From positions 1-14,507 of the forward strand of contig CAJJTI010000038.1 in NCBI GenBank assembly GCA_905194705.1: 14,507 bases of DNA, in the 5' to 3' direction. The translations under genes were made by a program, and so were the position numbers. The notes below the pieces were generated by a model. It was given only the letters and a program-made list of their open reading frames with translations. It was not told the DNA's origin and did not search any database. Each line of letters starts with the position of its first letter. Position 1 is the stretch's first letter. This DNA is from an uncultured Solobacterium sp. (GTDB taxonomy: Bacteria; Bacillota_I; Bacilli_A; Erysipelotrichales; Erysipelotrichaceae). Below, one piece after another: positions 6,211 through 12,818 of this stretch.

Positions 6211-6833
6211 ATACTTATACCAAAGAGATTAACGGAATAAAGTATACAATTAAAGTTGATGATATGCTTTACTTTCAATCACAAGCATTATGGAGAGCAA
6301 TATCTGATATTCCTGTTGGTAGATTAAAAGACGGATTTAAAATTCAAATTGGTTTTTCCTTATATATTTTGCAAAAGGCAATCAGTGGTTATTGTATAGT
6401 TACACCTGATTATGAGTCAACACCATTCTTAAAAGTTACTGAGGATTTAACACTTGCTTTTTGGATTCAAATGGAACAGTTGGATATGTTACAAAAATAT
6501 CATATTAATGGTGAAACAATTAGATTTGATGATAAAATTGCTGTTGCTAAAGGTTCTATAGTTAAACCCAAAATTTGTTTACAAAGATTTAGAGATTTAG
6601 GTGGCTCAGGTTGGTGTGTGAATGAGATATTTCAAAATAAAGATGGTAAATTCTCAAACGTTGATACTACGGAATACGAATCAATTTATGCTTATCAATT
6701 ATTAAATATACGTCCCTCCGTCTTAAAGGCGCTTATGTTGCCGTATGACTATATAGTAGTCATTGACGAAGATGATATAATTGAGCTTTTAAATGAAAAG
6801 GATGAAAGTATTATTACAAAAAACAGTCCTTGA
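6207..6833 (+). CDS. Immunity protein, possibly Imm33/DUF2185-like
   Basis: 208 residues, soluble. The C-terminal part (RDLGGSGWCVNEI, then YAYQLLNIRPSVLKALMLP and a following YIVVIDEDD) resembles the DUF2185/Imm33 pattern of a G-S-G-W turn followed by a 'Y.L..I.P..L' helix. The assignment is tentative. The N-terminal region (about residues 1-110) is not recognised. ATG 6207 overlaps the toxin stop by four bases, with AGGAAAG upstream inside the toxin gene, so translation is coupled. The last codons (6820-6833) lie within the next HINT repeat in a different frame, so the native C-terminus was probably altered by cassette insertion or deletion. Confidence 0.6.
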   Translation: MNTYTKEINGIKYTIKVDDMLYFQSQALWRAISDIPVGRLKDGFKIQIGFSLYILQKAISGYCIVTPDYESTPFLKVTEDLTLAFWIQMEQLDMLQKYHINGETIRFDDKIAVAKGSIVKPKICLQRFRDLGGSGWCVNEIFQNKDGKFSNVDTTEYESIYAYQLLNIRPSVLKALMLPYDYIVVIDEDDIIELLNEKDESIITKNSP

Positions 6834-7113
6834 AACATACATATGAGAAGATTCTAAGCTTATTCATTTGGTGATCAACGGCGAAGAAATTGTTACAACT
6901 GAAACCCACCCGTTTTATGTGAATGATCGTGGCTTTGTCAACGCAGGGGAACTAATAGTTGGTGATGAACTTCTTGATGTAAACGGAAATGTTCTTTTAG
7001 TTGAAAAATTTAATGTTGAGTTGACAGAAGAACCTGTTAATGTTTATAGTTTTGAGGTAGAAGATTTTCATACTTATCTTGTTGGTGGTTTTCGCATACT
7101 TGTACATAATGCA
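6820..7113 (+). repeat. HINT repeat copy 6 (lacks Cys block; stop codon inside)
   Basis: Frame 1 from 6820 reads KTVLETYI, TGA (6844-6846), then EDSKLIHL through to LVHNA at 7113. Copy 1 has AGA at the position of the TGA, so it is a single-base nonsense change. Confidence 0.8.
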
Positions 7114-7434
7114 GGGGATGCATATAAACGTCCATCGGGTTATCGTAAAGGCGTTAGTGATAAAACATGGGAAGAAGCAAAGGCGAATTCTCCTGATGAA
7201 ATTGTTCGTGATCCTAAAACGGGAAAACCAATTAACCCCAATGAGCCTTGGAATATGGGGTATAAACCTGGTTATGAGTTTAGAAAACATCGAGCAAGTG
7301 CACAGGAACGTGGTATAGACAGAAAACAGTTTTTAGATGAACACAATGATTCGTCCCACTATCGCCCAGAACTTCCAAGTTCAAATAGAAGTCATTCTTG
7401 TAAAGATATGACAGATCAATATTTAGGACCATGA
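6868..7434 (+). CDS. HINT fragment fused to a GH-E-family nuclease payload
   Basis: 188 residues. Residues 1-82 are HINT (from VINGEEIVTTETHPFYV to the VHNA seam) and 83-188 a GH-E (HNH/EndoVII superfamily) toxin domain. Landmarks are RPSGYRKGVSDKTWE, RDPKTGKPINPNEPWNMG, YEFRKHRASAQERGIDRKQF, HYRPELPSSNRSH and the terminal DQYLGP. As I remember the family, 'W-D-M-G-H-K-P-G' carries the name-giving GH; here it reads NMGYKPGYE, a His-to-Tyr change (CAT to TAT) that would probably disable the enzyme. GTG 6868 has no ribosome-binding site and a TGA lies just upstream at 6844, so this is a silent cassette. The SUFU immunity gene at 7541 is the expected partner. Confidence 0.75.
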   Translation: MVINGEEIVTTETHPFYVNDRGFVNAGELIVGDELLDVNGNVLLVEKFNVELTEEPVNVYSFEVEDFHTYLVGGFRILVHNAGDAYKRPSGYRKGVSDKTWEEAKANSPDEIVRDPKTGKPINPNEPWNMGYKPGYEFRKHRASAQERGIDRKQFLDEHNDSSHYRPELPSSNRSHSCKDMTDQYLGP

Positions 7435-7465
7435 TTTTAGATTATTTGTCATAAGCTTGAATTGG

Positions 7466-7479
7466 TAGTTAAATAACTA
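7466..7479. promoter_or_regulatory. Small palindrome upstream of the second SUFU gene
   Basis: TAGTTA-AA-TAACTA sits in the roughly 100-base spacer before ATG 7541. It could be an operator or part of a promoter region, but it is AT-rich and could be chance. No convincing promoter boxes accompany it. Confidence 0.2.
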
Positions 7480-7540
7480 TTATTGCATTAGTTGGTATTT
7501 AAAGTATGTATATAACAACATAAATTTTTGGAGGTGCAAT

Positions 7541-8119
7541 ATGGAAAATATGCAAAACAAAAAAGAGATTTTTAAAATCATTCACGAGGCCGTAAAACTA
7601 ACACCGAAGGTTATTTCATATTCTGATGAAACCGAAAGTCATAAGATCGATATATACATTGGTGAAAATAGGCCAGATGTTGGTCTTACAACATATTCAA
7701 CTATTGGTTTGTCAGAGTATCCAATAGAAATTGTGGATAGACAAGGAAGAGAAATCAGGGTGGAATTTATAGGTATGTGCACGAGTGAGTTCACAAGTTT
7801 TCCTAATATATTAGCGTCCTGTGCGTTCAATATTATCAAGGATCATTATTCGTACACTCCTGGGATGGTGAACATGAATGTTATTGATGATTATTATAAA
7901 AACTTAGAAATGAGGCATATTTATTACACTATCCCGTCATACTGGGAGGATTTGCAAGGCCATCTTATTGACGGTCATATAGTAAACTGGCTGTTTGCAA
8001 TACCTATCTCGGACAATGAACTGGATTATTTAAACGAAAATGGTGTAGACGCTTTTGAAGACTTGTTGGAAAGCAATGATACTGAGGTATATGATTTGTA
8101 TCGAAGGTCTATCATCTAA
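7541..8119 (+). CDS. SUFU-domain immunity protein for the GH-E nuclease
   Basis: 192 residues, soluble. The SUFU signature is clear in the C-terminal third: IVNWLFAIPISDNELDYLNE, the G-V-D-A-F-E-D-L-L helix, and the terminal D-L-Y-R-R-S-I-I. The middle (VEFIGMCTSEFTSFPNIL) fits the SUFU core. It pairs by position with the GH-E payload ending at 7434, and GH-E/SUFU is a known toxin/immunity combination. The start is well supported: GGAGGTG (7530-7536) sits four bases before ATG 7541. It is a diverged relative of the protein at 56. A spacer of about 100 bases precedes it, so it may have its own promoter. Confidence 0.8.
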   Translation: MENMQNKKEIFKIIHEAVKLTPKVISYSDETESHKIDIYIGENRPDVGLTTYSTIGLSEYPIEIVDRQGREIRVEFIGMCTSEFTSFPNILASCAFNIIKDHYSYTPGMVNMNVIDDYYKNLEMRHIYYTIPSYWEDLQGHLIDGHIVNWLFAIPISDNELDYLNENGVDAFEDLLESNDTEVYDLYRRSII

Positions 8120-8123
8120 ATGA

Positions 8124-8380
8124 CACCCTATTGTGAACAGCGAAGAAGTCGTTACAACTGTTGACCATCCGACCACCCGTTTTATGTAAAAAATCAAGGC
8201 TTTATCAAAGCAGGAGAACTAATAGTTGGTGATGAACTCCTTGATGTAAGCGGAAATGTTCTTTTAGTTGAAAATTTTGATGTTGAGTTGACAGACGAAC
8301 CCACTACAGTGTATAATTTTCAGGTGGAGGATTTCCATACTTATCATGTTTGCACATTGGGCGTGTTGGTGCATAATGCG
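8124..8380 (+). repeat. HINT repeat copy 7 (frameshifted by an 8-bp duplication)
   Basis: Reads HPIVNSEEVVTTVDH in frame 0. An imperfect 8-bp tandem duplication (GACCATCC GACCACCC, 8163-8178) then shifts to frame 2, which continues to the VHNA seam at 8380. DNA is almost identical to copy 5 from about 8183 to 8250. Confidence 0.8.
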
Positions 8381-8833
8381 GGAAAGAATTACGCTTCCTT
8401 AGAACCAGATAAGTATACTGAACTTACACAATCGGAGGTAAAGGATATATTAAAAGAACGAGGATTAGATGAGCAAGCAGCTCAGAATCTTATAGATTCG
8501 TTTGATGGACCTATTTATAAAAGAGAAGGTTTCGAAGGGGAAGCATTTACGATTACGGAATCAAATGCCGGAGAAGCATCTGGAGTATTTGTTACAAGAG
8601 AATCTGCAGGTATAACTCATACAGAAAGAATTAATAACTTGGCACTGCCGCCGAATAATACTGCGATGGCTGAAAGCACAGTGCAACTAACAAGATCGCA
8701 GATTTTGCTTGAGGGAAAGGTAGCTGCACAACCTGATTGGGCAGTTATTGCTGATGATGGTATACCGAGGAGCGGTGGCGGTTGGCAAGTTGTTACTGAC
8801 GGTGGAAAATACAATGGTGCGATTGAGAGGTAA
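8288..8833 (+). CDS. HINT tail fused to an unidentified toxin payload
   Basis: 181 residues. Residues 1-31 are the HINT C-terminal block; the payload (about 150 residues) begins GKNYASLEPDKYTELTQ. Landmarks are EGEAFTITESNAGEASGVFV, THTERINNLALPPNNTA, the R-S-Q-I-L-L-E-G helix and the terminal RSGGGWQVVTDGGKY. I do not recognise the family; the Gly-rich 'GGGWQVVT' end and the R-I-N-N-L motif look like active-site or substrate-binding features. The TTG start at 8288 lacks a Shine-Dalgarno site and the frame stays open back to about 8165, so it is probably a silent cassette. The short gene at 8841 is the likely immunity partner. Confidence 0.6.
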   Translation: MTDEPTTVYNFQVEDFHTYHVCTLGVLVHNAGKNYASLEPDKYTELTQSEVKDILKERGLDEQAAQNLIDSFDGPIYKREGFEGEAFTITESNAGEASGVFVTRESAGITHTERINNLALPPNNTAMAESTVQLTRSQILLEGKVAAQPDWAVIADDGIPRSGGGWQVVTDGGKYNGAIER

Positions 8834-8840
8834 ATCTAAA

Positions 8841-9083
8841 ATGAAAGATAAATTACTTAAATTACATGACTATCTATTAAGTAATGGTTATATAAAAGAT
8901 GCCGATAGAATATACAGTATACTTGAAGAATATGAAAATGAAAATAAATTGTCCGATCTTTCCGCTCAAAAACTGATTGTTATGTGTAATCCGAAATATC
9001 TTGGAAACTATTATATTCGTGAATTTGATGATTTATACAAATGGTGGAATTTTCTGGCTGAGATTGTTTCGGGTATTAGATAA
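8841..9083 (+). CDS. Small putative immunity protein
   Basis: 80 residues, probably all-helical and cytoplasmic: MKDKLLKLHDYLLSNGYIKD is followed by an acidic helix and KYLGNYYIREFDDLYKWWNF near the C-terminus. The family is not certain; it resembles small helical immunity proteins. ATG 8841 is preceded by AGAGG (8826-8830) just seven bases after the toxin's TAA. An ATG upstream at 8748 in the same frame lies inside the toxin gene and is rejected. Its size and position mark it as the immunity gene of the payload ending at 8833. Confidence 0.6.
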   Translation: MKDKLLKLHDYLLSNGYIKDADRIYSILEEYENENKLSDLSAQKLIVMCNPKYLGNYYIREFDDLYKWWNFLAEIVSGIR

Positions 9084-9092
9084 TAATTTTAA

Positions 9093-9314
9093 TATATATC
9101 AGTTGACCACCCGTTCTATGTAAAAGATAAGGGCTTTATCAATGCAGGTGAACTTAAAATTAATGATGAGCTCCTTGATTCTAACGGTAACATACTTTTA
9201 ATTGAAAATTTTGCTATTGAGTTGACAGAGAAACCTGTTACAGTGTATTATTTTCAGGTAGAAGATTTTCATACCTATCATGTTGGTGAGTTTAGAATAC
9301 TTGTACATAACGCA
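9093..9314 (+). repeat. HINT repeat copy 8 (C-terminal half)
   Basis: Open from 9093. Reads SVDHPFYVKDKGFINAGELK through to LVHNA at 9314. It is more diverged in DNA than copies 5-7 but has no stop. Confidence 0.8.
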
Positions 9315-9638
9315 GATTACAAAATTACATTATCAAGAGAAAAGTATCCAGAGTCTGCAAAACACATTGAGGATGCAATAAAAAATGGTCAGCCGAGGGA
9401 ACTTACAATAAATAGAAGTGTAGCAAAATCTAATATAAAAGCGTCACTAAAGGCAATTAGCAAAGTTTCAGGTAAGGATTTGGATGAGTATCCTTTTGCA
9501 ATGTGTAAAGAAGGAGGCAAAGGGACTCATGTTCGTGCAATCAAAAGATCCGATAATAGAGGTTCGGGTTCTTTTATTGGGCATAAACTAAGGGGTCTCC
9601 CCGATGGGGGTACATTTGAAATAATAATTGTTGATTAA
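9222..9638 (+). CDS. HINT tail fused to a NucA/NucB-type DNase payload
   Basis: 138 residues. Residues 1-31 are the HINT tail, ending LVHNA. The payload (about 107 residues) matches the NucA/NucB deoxyribonuclease family: LDEYPFAMCKEGGKG, with the D-E-Y-P-F-A motif and following E-G-G, then VRAIKRSDNRGSGSFIG and a terminal DGGTFEIIIVD. NucB-type enzymes are sporulation or competence DNases; here the domain would be the toxin tip. No obvious active-site loss is seen. The open frame extends back to 9093 and TTG 9222 has no ribosome-binding site, so expression probably requires recombination. The stop is two bases from the GGAGG of the DUF2625 gene. Confidence 0.8.
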   Translation: MTEKPVTVYYFQVEDFHTYHVGEFRILVHNADYKITLSREKYPESAKHIEDAIKNGQPRELTINRSVAKSNIKASLKAISKVSGKDLDEYPFAMCKEGGKGTHVRAIKRSDNRGSGSFIGHKLRGLPDGGTFEIIIVD

Positions 9639-9653
9639 TGGAGGTTAATGAAA

Positions 9654-10301
9654 ATGCAGGAAAATAATAAATTGTGGTTAGAGATCAAGGAAATGTTTGA
9701 AACGTCACAGACAGAGGTAACGATATTTAATGGTGCTGGGTCAGACAGTGCTAAAATATGTGATATGCTTAGAGTAACTTCTGCGTCTGCTATGGGTGCT
9801 GTCATACTGAACACATCAGGAGTTGTATTTGATGATTGGATAAGACTTTATGGCGGTGATACATCTGATAGGGTAGGCATATCTAAAATAAATTTGCTGT
9901 CTAAAAACGGTACACCTGAGAGGGTCAAACAAATGCTTATCGTTGCCACTGATGTTGTGGGCGGTATATTTGCGATCAATTCAGGCAAATTTGATGAGGG
10001 CATAGGCGATGTGTGGTATTTTGCTCCTGATACTTTGGATTGGGAAGACCTTGAGTTAAGATACTCTGAATTTATTGCCTGGCTCGCTCAGGGGAATATA
10101 GATGAATTTTATAGTTCAATGAGGTGGACAAATTGGAGAGAATCTGCAAAGAATGTGGAATTTGATAAAGCCATTTTGATATATCCGTTTCTTTGGTCCG
10201 AAGAAGTTAACATTGAAACCGCGTCAAAATCAATAGTTCCATTTGACGAGTTGTTTGCTACAAACATGGAATATAGAGAAAAGTTTGGCATTGGCGATTA
10301 A
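9654..10301 (+). CDS. DUF2625-family immunity protein for the NucB-type DNase
   Basis: 215 residues with the DUF2625 pattern: an N-terminal LWLEIKEMFETS helix, VTSASAMGAVILNTSGVVFD with the D-W-I-R-L-Y-G-G continuation, ATDVVGGIFAINSGKFDEG, VWYFAPDTLDWEDLELRYSE, then FYSSMRWTNWRE and YPFLWSEE. The match runs nearly the whole length. Two ATGs are possible. I prefer 9654 because GGAGG (9640-9644) is nine bases upstream; 9648 would be only three bases away. It lies 15 bases after the NucB-type payload and is its likely immunity protein. The family is found both as a stand-alone protein of unknown function and in toxin loci; the immunity role is inferred from context. Confidence 0.75.
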   Translation: MQENNKLWLEIKEMFETSQTEVTIFNGAGSDSAKICDMLRVTSASAMGAVILNTSGVVFDDWIRLYGGDTSDRVGISKINLLSKNGTPERVKQMLIVATDVVGGIFAINSGKFDEGIGDVWYFAPDTLDWEDLELRYSEFIAWLAQGNIDEFYSSMRWTNWRESAKNVEFDKAILIYPFLWSEEVNIETASKSIVPFDELFATNMEYREKFGIGD

Positions 10302-10327
10302 TAGATCTTAATTGGAGATTAATTTCT

Positions 10328-10492
10328 GAACTAATAGTTGGTGATGAACTACTTGATGTAAATGGAAACATTCTTTTAGTTGAAAATTTTGATGTTGAGT
10401 TGACAGAAGAACCTGTTAAGGTGTATAATTTTCAGGTAGAGGACTATCATACTTACTATGTTGGTGAGAATGGGGTTTGGGTTCATAATGCA
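10328..10492 (+). repeat. HINT repeat copy 9 (C-terminal third)
   Basis: Begins abruptly at ELIVGDELLDVNGN and runs to VHNA at 10492. 'FHTYHV' reads 'YHTYYV' here. No stop interrupts it. Confidence 0.8.
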
Positions 10493-10876
10493 AATTGCAA
10501 GTTGATAAAAAATGATGACGGTACATATGATGCTGAGCTATCATATAAAGAGGATTGGACACCAGAGCAACGAGCAGAAGCCGATGCAAAATGTAAAGCT
10601 TTATCGGATGCTGATACTGTAAAAACTAAGGTTGAAAGAAATGATTCTCCGTCTGTAGAATATAAGAAGGCATTTGGAAAAGATTCGATACCAGCTGGCA
10701 AAGATATTGATCACACAATAGATTTACAACTTGGCGGAAATCCTGATGTAAAAGTTAATGGAAAGCCTTTGGATAAAAGTGTAAATAGGAGTCTTGGCAA
10801 ACAAATAGGCTATTTGATTAAAGATTTTGATTACGGTACAATAATAAGGAAATTTACAATGGTCAATCGACAATAA
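10400..10876 (+). CDS. HINT tail fused to an HNH-like (DHxxDLQLGG) nuclease payload
   Basis: 158 residues. Residues 1-31 are HINT. The payload has WTPEQRAEADAKCKALSDAD, then IDHTIDLQLGG (Asp104-His105) and a PLDKSVNRSLGKQIG motif with Asn129. A D-H...N...N arrangement of this kind is typical of HNH-fold nuclease toxins. It looks catalytically intact. TTG 10400 has no Shine-Dalgarno site and the frame is open upstream into the HINT repeat, so it is probably silent. The DUF1851 immunity gene at 10898 follows after 21 bases, consistent with DNase/Tdi1 pairing. Confidence 0.7.
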   Translation: MTEEPVKVYNFQVEDYHTYYVGENGVWVHNANCKLIKNDDGTYDAELSYKEDWTPEQRAEADAKCKALSDADTVKTKVERNDSPSVEYKKAFGKDSIPAGKDIDHTIDLQLGGNPDVKVNGKPLDKSVNRSLGKQIGYLIKDFDYGTIIRKFTMVNRQ

Positions 10877-10897
10877 ATTATTGAGGAGTGTTAATTC

Positions 10898-11425
10898 ATG
10901 TACGAAAATTTTAACGAATTCATTAAGAATAATGAAAAATTGGATATTAAAAGCGAAAGAGAGTTTTTAGAGGTTTATAATGGTAAATCATTCTTAAATG
11001 GGCTATACAGAATCCATAATCTAGAAGATAGAGAAAAATGGAATGAAATAATAGGTAAAACATTTCCGCCAGCAATGGGAAAAATAATGGTTTTTGGCTA
11101 TGATTGGCTAGGACGGAGTTTTGCAATTTATAATGAGACGGATACAGTACTGATGTTTGAGCCAGGAACAGGTGAAGCCTTTGATACTGATTTTAACTTT
11201 TATGACTTTCACAATAAAGAAATTCCCACTAATCATTTGGTATGCTTAGCTTCAGAGTATTATGAAAAGTGGCGTAAGGCAAATAACAATTATATTTTAC
11301 CGCATAACAAGTGCGCAGGTTACAAAGTACCGCTATTCCTAAATGGAAAAGATGTGGTGGAAAATCTTGAAATATCTGATATGGAAGTATATTGGGAAAT
11401 AATGATGCCATTGATAAATCTTTAA
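10898..11425 (+). CDS. Tdi1/DUF1851-type immunity protein (paralogue 2)
   Basis: 175 residues. Same family as 5271: GLYRIHNLEDREKWNEIIG, VFGYDWLGRSFAI, LMFEPGTGEAFDTD, GYKVPLFLNGKD, and the terminal SDMEVYWEIMMPLINL. The two proteins are clearly paralogous throughout, and their 3' ends and downstream DNA are nearly identical. ATG 10898 has TGAGGAG (about 10881-10887) upstream. This copy still sits behind a nuclease payload (10400-10876), so it is the better candidate for a matched immunity protein; the copy at 5271 is an orphan. Confidence 0.8.
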   Translation: MYENFNEFIKNNEKLDIKSEREFLEVYNGKSFLNGLYRIHNLEDREKWNEIIGKTFPPAMGKIMVFGYDWLGRSFAIYNETDTVLMFEPGTGEAFDTDFNFYDFHNKEIPTNHLVCLASEYYEKWRKANNNYILPHNKCAGYKVPLFLNGKDVVENLEISDMEVYWEIMMPLINL

Positions 11426-11477
11426 CTAGTTACTTACGGAGGAATAAAAATGCCAAGCAACCAAGAAAAAGTCTCAC
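11378..11477 (+). repeat. About 100-bp duplication, copy 2 (partner at 5745-5845)
   Basis: Contains the end of the DUF1851 gene, the CTTACGGAGG ribosome-binding site and the M-P-S-N-Q-E-K-V-S start. Here the start codon is ATG. Confidence 0.85.
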
Positions 11478-12294
11478 AGCTTTTAGATACTATTAGGAGT
11501 TGTAGTAAAATACAACTGTATAAACTCTGACTATTATTGAGAGCAAAGACGATTTTTACGACGAGTACTACTAAATGAAGCCTGAATGTGAAAAAAGCCG
11601 TTGGTAGAAATTCAAAGACGGCTGCAAAAAAGTCGGCGAGTGGTGTAAGAATCATTGGAAAGAGTTAGTTATAGGCGCTATATGTATTGTTATTGGTGCT
11701 GTTTTAACCGTATTGACAGGTGGCTCATTTTTAGCAGCACTTGGTATAGGATTTAAGGCAGCTGCAATGGCAGGGTTTATATCTGGTGGGATTAGTGTGA
11801 TGAGTTCACTGATAGTTTCGATTTTCAGTGGAGATAGTTTTAAAACGATTTTGGAAAAAGTGTTAAGATCATTTGTAGATGGTTTCGCTAGTGGATTTAT
11901 GTGGGGTGGAATTTTTGCTGGTGGTGCGCAGACAATATCTGCAATATTAAAATTTTCTAGAAGCGGTACATTGATATCTGGCGGTGAACAACTGCAATTA
12001 TTCAAACCAAATAATTTCTCAGGTAAAACTTTGGGTAAAATAAAAATATGGTCTCCAAACGGACTTAATAACCCTAATTCTGGTGGAACATTATTTAAAA
12101 TTGGAAAAACTTTCAGATTGGATTTTGAGGCTGGAAAACAACTTTTTCATACGCATATTACATATAATTTATACAATAGTATGCCTAATTTCATGAAATC
12201 CACGAAATGGATATTTGATCCCGCTAAACGTGATGTACATGTTAGATTGACTTCAATATTAGGAGGAGTAATAGGTGTTACGCAGAAAGAATGA
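11450..12294 (+). pseudogene. Decayed pretoxin protein ending in an intact-looking payload
   Basis: It starts with ATG 11450 behind GGAGG but stops after 26 codons (TGA 11528-11530). Frame 1 then resumes the protein (SKDDFYDEYY) with in-frame stops at 11572 (TAA) and shortly after (TAG), before a long open stretch from about 11610 to 12294. That stretch has two hydrophobic segments (LVIGAICIVIGAVLTVLTGG and the FISGGISVMSSLIVSIFSG region), then a Gly-rich linker and a payload of about 100 residues (IKIWSPNGLNNPNSGGTLF, then LFHTHITYNLYNS and a terminal LTSILGGVIG). The first part is homologous to 12895-13150. The payload is not recognised; no HINT block separates it from the hydrophobic region. 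The immunity gene at 12275 overlaps its end. Confidence 0.65.
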
Positions 12295-12772
12295 TCAAAA
12301 GAAAAAAGTGAAACAAGCATTTATAGATGGTGATGTTTCTACAAAGTTATTAACAAAAATAATTAAGCTAGCATCATCTTTTTTCTTTCTTGAAATTTGC
12401 GATATTTGCAAGAATGATGAATTAACAAAAATTATTACTAATTCTAAGCAAACATATGCATCATTGATAACTAAAAACGAAAATACCGATATTGTTATTG
12501 TAGCAAATAATGACTTTTTTAATATATCTGTCAATTTATTGTTTAAAAGCTTATGTGAAACTATAGTTATATATTTTCCTTTTGAAAATATTACGTTTCA
12601 ACAATTTCTTTATAATTGTGAACCGTACTCAAACAATCCGCAAAAATCAGCTATTATAAAAGGTCTATGTTATATGATCTGTACATGGGTAACAAATGAA
12701 AATAGATTATATTTTCATTTTGATAATTTTAAGGGTATAGAAACGTTTGAAAAAATTAAAACGTTAATTTGA
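12275..12772 (+). CDS. Putative immunity protein, unidentified family
   Basis: 165 residues, starting MLRRKNDQKKKVKQAFIDGD. The centre is rich in Phe, Ile and Asn (DIVIVANNDFFNISVNLLF) but has no clear transmembrane helix. No family is recognised. The start is GTG 12275, preceded by AGGAGGAG (12261-12268) at good spacing, inside the end of the preceding payload. The two frames overlap by 20 bases, so translation is probably coupled. Its codon composition is even more AT-rich than its neighbours. By position it neutralises the payload ending at 12294. Confidence 0.6.
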   Translation: MLRRKNDQKKKVKQAFIDGDVSTKLLTKIIKLASSFFFLEICDICKNDELTKIITNSKQTYASLITKNENTDIVIVANNDFFNISVNLLFKSLCETIVIYFPFENITFQQFLYNCEPYSNNPQKSAIIKGLCYMICTWVTNENRLYFHFDNFKGIETFEKIKTLI

Positions 12773-12818
12773 AACAATTATATAAATTTAATTTTTACCA
12801 CAAATTCATTAAGAAAAA

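Noticed and set aside
7458..7516. Promoter for the 7541 gene
   Set aside because: Boxes such as TTGAAT/TATTAT or TTGCAT/TATGTA can be picked, but spacings or matches are poor in AT-rich DNA, so I do not call one.
612..10492. CRISPR array or simple tandem repeat
   Set aside because: The repeats are coding HINT fragments of variable length separated by 0.5-2 kb of genes, not short repeats with uniform spacers.
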